Shown here: piece by piece, positions 27,384 to 34,872 of the stretch
How positions within the stretch are numbered: position 1 is the first letter of the stretch
How the letters are laid out: the number at the start of each line of letters is the position of its first letter
NCBI RefSeq assembly: GCF_042427745.1
Contig: NZ_JBHMFA010000001.1
From: Algibacter miyuki
GTDB lineage: Bacteria; Bacteroidota; Bacteroidia; Flavobacteriales; Flavobacteriaceae
Reading direction: 5' to 3' (one strand)
Length of the DNA: 64,000 nucleotides
Translations under genes and position numbers: made by a program
The notes under the pieces: model-generated
Told to the model about the DNA's origin: nothing
Databases searched by the model: none
The model's input: the letters and a program-made list of their open reading frames with translations, nothing else

Positions 27384-27734
27384 CTAACTGTCGCGTTTTA
27401 CTAAGGCGTAATATTGACCTTCGAGTTCTAAATAACCTTGATCGTAAACAAAGTAATATACTGTTTGTGCTTTGGTGGTATATATGCTTGTAAAGTAGTT
27501 GAAATCGAAACCAGCTTCAATGAGTTTGGCGCGTGAGGTACGGGTTTTTTTATCTGGATTTAGGCTTTCTAAAATGCGATAATTTTTCCGAAGGCGGTTA
27601 TTGGTGTTTCTAATCAGGTTTTTACTATCCTTATTTATTTTGTTGTTGTAAGCGTTTCGGCAACCATCGGAACAGAACTTTTTATCAATTCTCCCGACAA
27701 TTTTATCGCCACATTCTGGACATTCTTTTTGCAT
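27384..27734 (-). CDS. Small zinc-ribbon protein
   Basis: This 116-residue protein starts MQKECPECGDKIVGRIDKKFC and continues SDGCRNAY, giving a Cys2-Cys2 zinc ribbon (CPxC...CxxxC) of the DUF2116/treble-clef-like kind. A basic helical middle follows (NKINKDSKNLIRNTNNRLRK) and then an aromatic C-terminal part, AGFDFNYFTSIYTTKAQTVYYF. DNA or RNA binding is possible from the ribbon and basic helix, but nothing shows it directly. It overlaps no gene and lies 8 bases upstream of the GIDE-like gene, suggesting co-expression. Confidence 0.7.
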   Translation of the reverse strand: MQKECPECGDKIVGRIDKKFCSDGCRNAYNNKINKDSKNLIRNTNNRLRKNYRILESLNPDKKTRTSRAKLIEAGFDFNYFTSIYTTKAQTVYYFVYDQGYLELEGQYYALVKRDS

Positions 27735-27903
27735 AGCGTGATTTGTTTTAGGGATTAAACAAGATGTGCTGGCTAGTTATGCACTAATTTAGCAAATTAA
27801 AACGGAATGGTGAACATGCTTATGAATTGTTTAAATTTAATAGAGCTGCTTTTCTTCGGAAGTGAAACTAAAGAAAGACGCTTTTATAAACGTGTTAAAA
27901 CAC

Positions 27904-28827
27904 CTATTTAGTCAATTGCAGCGCATCTCTTTTAGATTCATCAGACACCTTTTTCTGACTCCAATACGGTTCGTTTAAGCTTTTTTTCAATGTGGCTTCG
28001 GTAATTAACCCGTCGCCATTATCTTCGGTCCACGACAGTATTTTATGAGGGAAGTTTTTTTCCACATCAATAGTTATTTTTCTATCGTAACTTAGGTATG
28101 CTATGTTGTAATGTATAGTGCTATCTGTTTCTGTTTTACTAATTGTTGCCTTAGTTGCTTCTAGGTCTTTATATGCAAAACGGCTGTATATGGTCGAGAA
28201 AATGATATCGACTTCGCCTAACGGAAGTTGACCATTATTTAATCGAATACGTGTCATCAATTCTTCTTCTAGAAGAGTTGTAGGGATGTTTTTTTCAGTA
28301 TCGCCATCGGCTTCAAAATATGAGAATTGTTTAAAACGATAATTCTTGCCTTCAAGATTTAATTGAGTAAAAGTATGCCCGCACCATTCTTGGATACTTG
28401 TGTTTAATTTTAAAGTATTTGGATGTTTTTTAAAATCGATAGGTGTAAACGTAGAGCTCACAATAGAATAATCGTAAATGCCGGTAGTAAATTTTCTAAC
28501 TTGGTTGAGTTTCATAACAGGAACGTTATCGGTTCCAGCGGCTTTTGGGTTATCTAATTTTACTTGTTTACTTAACGAAAAAGGTTCGGTTACAAACACT
28601 AAAACCACTTCGCCTTCTCGAATTTCTCCATAGCGGGATTGTTTCAAGGTATAACTATTTAATTCTGCTTTGCCAGAGTACCAATAATCGTTAAATTCTT
28701 GAGTTGGAGGCGTAGATGGCTCTTCCTTAACAGGAACTGTTTCGTTGACAACTTGTTTTTTATCGGATTGACAAGCTAGAAATGATAGGATACTTATAGA
28801 GAAAATGACTTTTAATAGTGCGTTCAT
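27904..28827 (-). CDS. Conserved lipoprotein, unknown function
   Basis: This 307-residue protein has a lipoprotein signal ending FLACQS (Cys19) and a Pro/Glu-rich linker. I do not recognise a characterised domain. The body contains DYWYSGKAELNSYTLKQSRYG, EGEVVLVFVTEPFSLSKQVKL (each 20-21 residues in the protein, quoted here only as landmarks), WCGHTFTQLN and LSWTEDNGDGLITEATL. Its even spread of beta-prone stretches suggests a sandwich-like fold. Relatives in flavobacteria are sometimes called septum formation inhibitor Maf, but the Maf signature is absent. Probably a periplasmic or outer-membrane-anchored protein. Confidence 0.7.
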   Translation of the reverse strand: MNALLKVIFSISILSFLACQSDKKQVVNETVPVKEEPSTPPTQEFNDYWYSGKAELNSYTLKQSRYGEIREGEVVLVFVTEPFSLSKQVKLDNPKAAGTDNVPVMKLNQVRKFTTGIYDYSIVSSTFTPIDFKKHPNTLKLNTSIQEWCGHTFTQLNLEGKNYRFKQFSYFEADGDTEKNIPTTLLEEELMTRIRLNNGQLPLGEVDIIFSTIYSRFAYKDLEATKATISKTETDSTIHYNIAYLSYDRKITIDVEKNFPHKILSWTEDNGDGLITEATLKKSLNEPYWSQKKVSDESKRDALQLTK

Positions 28828-28893
28828 CGTTTTTGTTTTTCAATTGTTATGGTCTAAATACGAGATCCATTTACCTATGAGTCGGTTTTTTAG

Positions 28894-29118
28894 TTAAAAA
28901 CTAAACACATTAAACCATTTTAAAAGCGACATAATAATCACGGTCATGGCTCCGCTAAAGTATAATACACCTTGCCAGTAATAGGTTCTAGTTCCCCATT
29001 GCAACCACATTTTTTTGCCGTTTGCTTTTTCAGCATATCCGCGGGTTAAAAGCCAATACAATCCTGTAATACTTATAAAAAGAGCTATGGCAATTAATAC
29101 TATTGATGTCTTTTCCAT
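28894..29118 (-). CDS. Small two-helix membrane protein
   Basis: From the ATG at 29118 the product has 74 residues, MEKTSIVLIAIALF at the start. Two hydrophobic segments (about 5-25 and 48-68) flank a basic loop with KANGKKMWLQWGTR. A longer frame upstream would add a non-membrane stretch before the first helix, so the shorter start is preferred. No family is recognised. It lies between the lipoprotein gene and the TMEM220-like gene on the same strand. Confidence 0.55.
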   Translation of the reverse strand: MEKTSIVLIAIALFISITGLYWLLTRGYAEKANGKKMWLQWGTRTYYWQGVLYFSGAMTVIIMSLLKWFNVFSF

Positions 29119-29260
29119 GTGTAGCGTTTTTAGTTCCTGTTTGCTAATTGCAATCGCAAGGGTTAACACCTAAAGTTAAGAAAAAAACCACAGATAACAT
29201 AGCGTGAATCGGGTTAATTCAGGCTAGAAAAAAATGTCTTTTGGAAATATCTTGTTCGTG

Positions 29261-29611
29261 TTATTTTTTGCGTAAATATGAAAATCCTCCAAATAAAAAT
29301 AAGACTATCGAAATTAGGAGTAAACCGTAAGCTTCTCGACCTTCTTCTACATTTTTAAAAGTGCCTTTCCCTATTTCAAAACCTTCAAAAGTTTCGGGGT
29401 AGGTTATAAAAAAACCGACTAAAAAAGCAGCTCCTAATGCAAATAATAACATTTTAGAAACTTTATTGGCAGCATAACCAAAGCTGGCAGCGGCTGCAAT
29501 GGCGTAAAGTATAATCCATAGTAAAGGGTCGGGGTCGTTGTATTGCACCAAAGCGCCAAAAACGAATAAAACACCAAATACAATACCGAGGATTTTAAAG
29601 AATAAATTCAT
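29261..29611 (-). CDS. TMEM220-like membrane protein
   Basis: This 116-residue protein has four hydrophobic segments and the landmark VQYNDPDPLLWIILYAIAAA, which is typical of the transmembrane family 220 (bacterial members are called helix or TMEM220 proteins). The family has no established function. The C-terminus ends in a basic LRKK, consistent with a cytoplasmic tail. Possibly co-transcribed with the small membrane protein downstream. Confidence 0.8.
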   Translation of the reverse strand: MNLFFKILGIVFGVLFVFGALVQYNDPDPLLWIILYAIAAAASFGYAANKVSKMLLFALGAAFLVGFFITYPETFEGFEIGKGTFKNVEEGREAYGLLLISIVLFLFGGFSYLRKK

Positions 29612-29721
29612 GATGCTGCTAATGTAATAAACTTAAATTATGGTTTTAATGATTTATAGAAATTAATGAGTTTTTACTTGCTTTGAAGTTTATTGCAATT
29701 AGCATACCTAGGTGTTAGGGT

Positions 29722-29752
29722 AAAAAAAAACCTAGAGCACAATGTCTAGGTT
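29722..29752 (-). terminator. Terminator after the Abi_2 gene
   Basis: Read on the minus strand, AACCTAGA and TCTAGG flank an 8-base loop, followed by a run of nine Ts. It lies 75 bases after the Abi_2 stop codon. Confidence 0.7.
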
Positions 29753-29770
29753 CTGTATAATTTTTTATAG

Positions 29771-29814
29771 TGCAACACTAAAGCTTAATGGATAGCTAGG
29801 CACTTTATGTTGCA
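29771..29814. repeat. Imperfect inverted repeat at the 3' end of the Abi_2 gene
   Basis: TGCAACACTAAAG and CTTTATGTTGCA form a 12-bp stem with one bulge around a loop of about 19 bases. It sits between the Abi_2 stop codon and its terminator. Confidence 0.35.
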
Positions 29815-29826
29815 AATATACAATAT

Positions 29827-30699
29827 TTACATGTTATAGCCAATTTTATCAGTAATTATTGATTTTATGATTTCATTATTCTTGTATGATTTGAATAGAT
29901 TATTTATTTCATTATTCATGTCATTATTACGTTCTTCAGAAATGGTTTTTAATATATATGAGATTGTTTTTATTCCGGCGTCTAGGGATTGATTGTTATT
30001 GTTATTGAATTTTATCCTTGGAATTTTGTATATACCTTGAGGGAAATTTAAATCGAATAGAACTCCTGCATGAGCGCATATATTTCGAATAAATTTTATC
30101 GTATGAATAAAGTTTTTGAATGTTTTAAGATTATTTAATCCGTAAATATCTGAAATTTCTTTTTTAATGTCTTCATTTTTGAGTGCATTGAAAATGGTTA
30201 CAATAGCTCCAAATGTTAAAAACTCAAAAGTTTTCCAAGTAGGTGCATAGATATCATTTCTATATTTTTTATGATGAAGTTTTATCTGTTTGTTATCTTC
30301 TTTAAATTTATTGGTATATAATTTTTTGTCTAAGCTTTCTATAAACCACGCAGCCATTATCTTAGGATTGGAATACCAAATTGGATCATCGTTGTGTCTA
30401 TTGGATATGTAATAGATAATTTTAGTTCTAAAATTAACCTCTATACGTTTTAAATATTTTAATAAAATGTTTCTTAAATCTACATCTAAATAGTAAAGGT
30501 TAATTACATTCGAGAACAAAGTATCCTTTTGAAAATTATGATCTTTATCAATTTCGAAAGGAAACCAATAAAAGCCAAGTCTATAATAACCTATATCTAA
30601 TAATATTTCTTTAGCCTTTTCTTCTCCGAAATCGAAAATCATTCCTCTTTTTTTTAGAAGAACGATTTGTTCTTCTACAGTTGATGCTTTTTTACTCAT
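29827..30699 (-). CDS. Abi_2 (AbiD/AbiF) family HEPN protein
   Basis: This 290-residue protein shows the Abi_2 layout: TVEEQIVLLKKRGMIF near the start, IGYYRLGFYWFPFE, LDVDLRNILLKYLKRIEVNFRT (quoted as LRNILLKYLKRIEV), WKTFEFLTFGAI and IRNICAHAGVLFDL. Arg205-Asn...His210 is the RNxxxH core typical of HEPN RNases. The family includes lactococcal AbiD and AbiF, which abort phage infection, and many solitary members. The gene is alone with its own terminator, is richer in A and T than its neighbours, and has runs such as NNNNN. A phage defence role is likely by family, not shown here. Confidence 0.85.
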   Translation of the reverse strand: MSKKASTVEEQIVLLKKRGMIFDFGEEKAKEILLDIGYYRLGFYWFPFEIDKDHNFQKDTLFSNVINLYYLDVDLRNILLKYLKRIEVNFRTKIIYYISNRHNDDPIWYSNPKIMAAWFIESLDKKLYTNKFKEDNKQIKLHHKKYRNDIYAPTWKTFEFLTFGAIVTIFNALKNEDIKKEISDIYGLNNLKTFKNFIHTIKFIRNICAHAGVLFDLNFPQGIYKIPRIKFNNNNNQSLDAGIKTISYILKTISEERNNDMNNEINNLFKSYKNNEIIKSIITDKIGYNM

Positions 30700-30844
30700 T
30701 CGGACTTAGTATAGATTATGATTCAATCTATAAATATAATAATTTACCTGCTATTTTTTTGTTTTAGTCAATAGACTCTATTGTGTATTAGTATTATAGA
30801 AAAGAATCATTAAAAAAAACGCTCTTAAGCTAATATGACTAAGC

Positions 30845-31534
30845 TTATTTCGTATGATACAACCACCAGTTCATATCTCTAGTGAGTTCATAGCCTAATT
30901 TTTCATACAAACCAATGGCTAAGTTGCCTTTATTTGTATGTAAAATAGGGGTTTTGTTTGTTTTTAAAATTTCTTTTGTATTGTGGACAATTAATTGTTT
31001 TGCCAATCCTTTTCTGGTGTAATCGGGGTGTGTTACAACCGCACTAACTTCAATAAAAAGATTAGTTTGCATGCGCTGACCGGCTATTGAAACTAATTTT
31101 CCATCCTTAATAATACCGTAATAGTTACCCATTTCAAAGGTTCTTTTTCTGTAGTAACCCGGCATAACCAACCACACTAAATTGTAAATCTCATCAATAA
31201 ACGATTCATCTAATAACACAATGTCTTCAGTTATTTCAACGTCGGTAAGTTTATTTAAAACCATTTGACAACCATCCGTTTTTTTTGCTAAACTAATTTT
31301 GGTGTCGTCTATTAGCGGTGTTTGATGTTCTGAAACATAAAAGAATTCATCCGTAGTTTTTATATGTTCATTAGATGCTTTTTCCGTTTTTGTTTCATCG
31401 AAAAAAGCTCCAAAAGTGCAAATATCTGGGTTGTAAAATTGGACGCCATTATACTCAAAAGCAAATTTTTTATGCGTTTCTTTTAAGGAATACCAAACGG
31501 GGTTTTTTAATTGTTCTTCTAAATTTATCATCAA
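30845..31534 (-). CDS. GNAT family N-acetyltransferase
   Basis: This 229-residue protein has a poorly recognised first half (to about 105). A GNAT fold follows: YYRKRTFEMGNYYGIIKDGKLVS, then IEVSAVVTHPDYTRKGLAKQLI, whose RKGLA matches the acetyl-CoA motif Q/RxxGxG/A, and GNLAIGLYEKLGYELTRDM at the end. Similar FR47-like proteins acetylate small molecules or protein N-termini. The substrate is unknown. It lies alone between the Abi_2 gene and the subtilase gene. Confidence 0.85.
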   Translation of the reverse strand: MMINLEEQLKNPVWYSLKETHKKFAFEYNGVQFYNPDICTFGAFFDETKTEKASNEHIKTTDEFFYVSEHQTPLIDDTKISLAKKTDGCQMVLNKLTDVEITEDIVLLDESFIDEIYNLVWLVMPGYYRKRTFEMGNYYGIIKDGKLVSIAGQRMQTNLFIEVSAVVTHPDYTRKGLAKQLIVHNTKEILKTNKTPILHTNKGNLAIGLYEKLGYELTRDMNWWLYHTK

Positions 31535-31603
31535 AATAAATGAAATTAAGTTTAAAGATGAAGCGTTCTAGGCAGTTCAAACAAGCTAACCATCTTAATT
31601 TTT

Positions 31604-31627
31604 ATGCAAAAGTGTGCAATACTTTGC
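31604..31627. promoter_or_regulatory. Inverted repeat upstream of the subtilase/GNAT genes
   Basis: TGCAAAAGT and ACTTTGCA form a dyad with one bulge around 7 bases. It lies in the 285-base divergent region, which is otherwise plain AT-rich sequence. Confidence 0.25.
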
Positions 31628-31819
31628 ATTTAGTAAAGTAAAATAGAACATATTTTAAACTGAAGTAGAAACCCTGAATATTCGTAATAATTCTGCATCA
31701 TATTGTTATTTCATAATATTTATGGAATCAAAATCAGATTTTATTAAATAGTAATTAGCACGCCTTATATTCCTATTAAACCAAACCAATAAAGCGCTTT
31801 AATAATTATATTTGTGAGT

Positions 31820-33319
31820 ATGAAGACTTCCATACTAATTACTATCGCTGCGTTTTGGCTATCTAGTTTTACAAACGATTCCGTAAATAAAGAAAATATT
31901 ATTTATGCCGATTCTACGTACAACCCCAAAGAAAACCTACAAACTGTTGTGGTATGGTTTGAGGATCAATATTTAGAAGCTGGCGATTCTTTTTTGAAAA
32001 AAACGGAAACATTCCATGGTAGGAAAAGAGGCGAAGTAAGAACAGAGGTGATGTTAGCATTGAAAACATTAAGCAACACATCTTTCAGTAAAATTAAAAG
32101 TAACCTAAACGCTCTTGAAAGTGCCAATCAGGTTTCGGGAATAAAACAACATTGGATTATCAACGGTTTTACCTGTACGGTTACCACCGAAGGCTTAAAA
32201 ACCATTAAAACCTTAGAAGGCGTAGATAAAATATTTGTAAAACGCACCCGTTCCACTTCTAAAAGGAAAGATATGGGGCCGGAATTTATTGCCAATAAAC
32301 CCGCATCTCGCTTTGCTGTTAAAACGGTAGCATCTTACCCTTGGAATATTGAAAAAATACGGGCTCCCGAAGTATGGACTGAATTTGGAATTACAGGAAA
32401 AGGTACGCTAAACATAGTACACGATTCGGGTTTTAAATTAGATGTTCCAGCTTTGGCAGAAACAATTTATACCAATGATGGAGAAATACCTGGTAATGGT
32501 TTGGACGATGATAATAATGGCTTTATAGACGATTATCATGGGTATAATTTCGATTCCGGACTTGCCAACTTAAACGAACCTAGTATTAAAAGAGGCACCA
32601 ACATTCATGGAAACATGTGTGCCGCGTTAATTTCGGGTACCTTTGAGACTAATACAAAACAAGCCGTAGGGATTGCTCCAGAATCGCAATGGGCGCCTAT
32701 TATCGGGTCTTCAAATATTGAACAAGCTGTAGAGTGGGCCATAGAGCAAGGTGCCGATACGTATAGCATGAGTTTTTCTCAACCCAACCTTGGCGAATTC
32801 CGTACACATTGGCGGAAAGTACTCGAGCAAGGCACCTTGTGCGGTGTGGTATTTATTTCGGGTGCCGGAAATTTTGCGTCAGGTTCAAAAGCGGCTCCAG
32901 TTCCGGTGCAAATGCGAAACCCCGAAGATATTCCAAATGCAGTTCTAGGTGTTGCCGGTGTTGGCGAAGATGGAAAACGTCCTGTATTTAGTAGCCAAGG
33001 GCCTGTGGAATGGAATACCGATTACTATAAAGAGGGCACCGTAAACAAGCCCGATTTTGCCACATTTAATGCCAATGTACCCTGTATAGATCCGGAAGGA
33101 AATTTAACCAACATTGCTAATGGAAATTCGTTTTCTAGTCCGCACATGGCGGGTATTGTGTCGTTAATGTTCTCGGCAAATCCCGATTTACTGCCATGGG
33201 AAATTAAAGAAATCCTACTTAAAACTGCCGAAGATATTGGTGATAAAGGTTTTGATTACCAAAGTGGAAACGGATTTGTAAATGCCTATGATGCCGTGAA
33301 AGCTGTTATGGAACTTTAG
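31820..33319 (+). CDS. S8 family serine peptidase (subtilase), exported
   Basis: From ATG 31820 the protein has 499 residues and a signal peptide MKTSILITIAAFWLSSF. A ~125-residue inhibitor-like prodomain follows (TVVVWFEDQYL, VDKIFVKRTR). The catalytic domain shows Asp202 in NIVHDSGF, His263 in NIHGNMCAALISG, the oxyanion Asn351 in SGAGNFAS and Ser437 in GNSFSSPHMAGI. So the triad is complete, though GNSFS replaces the usual GTSMA. There is a Ca-like loop NGLDDDNNGFIDDYHG at about 226-241, common in Bacteroidota subtilases. No type IX sorting tail is present, so a periplasmic location is likely. A GTG two codons upstream lies inside a TAnnTTTG box. Confidence 0.92.
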   Translation: MKTSILITIAAFWLSSFTNDSVNKENIIYADSTYNPKENLQTVVVWFEDQYLEAGDSFLKKTETFHGRKRGEVRTEVMLALKTLSNTSFSKIKSNLNALESANQVSGIKQHWIINGFTCTVTTEGLKTIKTLEGVDKIFVKRTRSTSKRKDMGPEFIANKPASRFAVKTVASYPWNIEKIRAPEVWTEFGITGKGTLNIVHDSGFKLDVPALAETIYTNDGEIPGNGLDDDNNGFIDDYHGYNFDSGLANLNEPSIKRGTNIHGNMCAALISGTFETNTKQAVGIAPESQWAPIIGSSNIEQAVEWAIEQGADTYSMSFSQPNLGEFRTHWRKVLEQGTLCGVVFISGAGNFASGSKAAPVPVQMRNPEDIPNAVLGVAGVGEDGKRPVFSSQGPVEWNTDYYKEGTVNKPDFATFNANVPCIDPEGNLTNIANGNSFSSPHMAGIVSLMFSANPDLLPWEIKEILLKTAEDIGDKGFDYQSGNGFVNAYDAVKAVMEL

Positions 33320-33376
33320 TTTTTGGGGGATTTAGAAATTAATGATATACTTTTTTAGTTTGTCAATTATTTTCAC

Positions 33377-34021
33377 TTAGCTCTTTTGAGTAAGTTGGCT
33401 TTTTTTTATTTCAGTAAATAGTTTTTCATAAGTTATTCCGTGTTCATTTAATATTTTAGTTGTAAAATCTTTTTTATTTCTTAAAATACTCAAGAGAATA
33501 GTAGATGGCGTTACCTCTTTTTCTTTTGTTAATTTCACTTCTAAAAATGAAGTATCAATTGCTTTAAGAGCTTTTAATGAGAAAAGAGGATGCTCTTTAC
33601 TTGGTATGTCGTTTTTATTTGACGAATTAATTAAATTCATTTTTAATACATTAAGTTCAATACTTAAATTTGATAAAGTATCCGATAACTTACTATCTAA
33701 ATTATTAAGGATGTTAATTGTTAAGTCTTTGGTGAAAATTATTTTATTTTCTTTGCTAATAGTTTCTAGTATTCTTTTTGAATTATTTGAAAAATTTAGT
33801 TTTGAAACGTGCTGTTCTTCTTTAGGGAAAGTTTTCTTAATGATGCTTTTTTTACCTTGTATTTTTTCTAATTGAGTTTCAATTTTTTTTTCATAATCTC
33901 TAAATATTCCTGCTTTTTCATAATTTTTCAAAGCAATAAAATCCGATTTTATTGTAATTATTGTTTTAAGTTGGTTAGTTAAAATATCAACGATTTCTTT
34001 TAAGTTTATTTCTTTATTCAT
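33377..34021 (-). CDS. UVR-motif and Clp-N-like protein without ATPase
   Basis: This 214-residue protein has a UVR-like motif at about 30-47 (ALKNYEKAGIFRDYEKKIE), as found in ClpC, UvrB and McsA. A Lys/Ser-rich helical middle follows. The end, about 142-205, looks like one Clp-N repeat: KALKAIDTSFLEV, then TPSTILLSILRNKKD and ILNEHGITYEKL. No AAA+ domain follows, so it cannot be a Clp unfoldase. It could be an adaptor that feeds or blocks ClpC. The gene starts 7 bases after the UDG-like gene stop and is surely co-transcribed with it. Many AAA and TTT codons fit the low-GC cluster. Domain calls rest on my reading of short motifs. Confidence 0.6.
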   Translation of the reverse strand: MNKEINLKEIVDILTNQLKTIITIKSDFIALKNYEKAGIFRDYEKKIETQLEKIQGKKSIIKKTFPKEEQHVSKLNFSNNSKRILETISKENKIIFTKDLTINILNNLDSKLSDTLSNLSIELNVLKMNLINSSNKNDIPSKEHPLFSLKALKAIDTSFLEVKLTKEKEVTPSTILLSILRNKKDFTTKILNEHGITYEKLFTEIKKSQLTQKS

Positions 34022-34028
34022 TGACTAT

Positions 34029-34718
34029 TTATATTTCAGAGTTTGTACAAATTTCTTTGAGTTTGTTTGTGAAATGTGTTCTATCTGTATTTGTAAAATC
34101 TCTTCCTCGACTGTAGCCAATTATATGTGTATTATTTTTATTATCGAATAAATATCCATATTTATTCGAACTCCAAACTTTTTTTCCATAACATTGTTCA
34201 ACAATATTGTCAAAAACGGATTTGCCTTCTAAAATTAAAATTTTAGGCTTTAAAATGTTAATTAATTGAATGGAAAATTCTGCACTTTTTTTGAAATATT
34301 CTTCTTTATAATTTATATCATTTAAGATAGTATTTAAATCACTTACATTTTCAGTAGCTAAATGATAAAAGTTTGTTTTAACAACTTCTTTTTCAAAGGT
34401 GTTTTTTATTTTCTCCTCGTTCCAACCTATTAGTTTAAAAAAGTTAATTGTCTTTTCTGCTAAATGGTATCTATAATCTTCATCAAAAAAATCTAAGTAT
34501 GATATTCTATCTGTTTCAAAAATATTTTTTTCTTTTTTACCATCTCCTTTTCCTGGATTTATTCCAATAAATAATATTTTCGGTTTTTGAATAATCTTTC
34601 CGTCTAAAACCTCAAAACCGTAATACAATTCTTTTTTATTTGAATTAATTTTTAATTTCTCATTTAACTCTGAATTGTATTTTTTTACTTCAGTTTTCCA
34701 CTCTTCAATATTTGTCAT
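34029..34718 (-). CDS. Uracil-DNA-glycosylase-like fold protein
   Basis: This 229-residue protein shows the outline of the uracil-DNA glycosylase superfamily. PKILFIGINPGKGDG (about 47-60) matches motif 1 of TDG/MUG-type enzymes, where the Asn of GINPG is catalytic. KTNFYHLATEN resembles the next strand-loop, and LKPKILILEGKSVFDNI matches the strand before the second site. The usual second motif (HPS or NPS) is replaced by GYSRGRDFTN, so base specificity may differ or activity may be lost. It is the middle gene of the low-GC cluster with the RloC-like ATPase upstream and the UVR/Clp-N gene downstream. Confidence 0.6.
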   Translation of the reverse strand: MTNIEEWKTEVKKYNSELNEKLKINSNKKELYYGFEVLDGKIIQKPKILFIGINPGKGDGKKEKNIFETDRISYLDFFDEDYRYHLAEKTINFFKLIGWNEEKIKNTFEKEVVKTNFYHLATENVSDLNTILNDINYKEEYFKKSAEFSIQLINILKPKILILEGKSVFDNIVEQCYGKKVWSSNKYGYLFDNKNNTHIIGYSRGRDFTNTDRTHFTNKLKEICTNSEI

Positions 34719-34872
34719 TACGTTTCTTTTTTATTGTTAATATTTACACAAGGGTTTCAGTCCCGATTTCCCGCCTCAAGTAAAAAAAGTTAATTCGTTA
34801 AGAAGATTTTTCGTGATTTAGGTCAGCTTAAGCACAACCCTTATTATTTTTATACATTGTTACCAACTGGCT

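Noticed and set aside
27904..28827. Maf septum-inhibitor label for the lipoprotein
   Set aside because: The Maf nucleotide-binding signature is absent and the protein has a lipoprotein signal.
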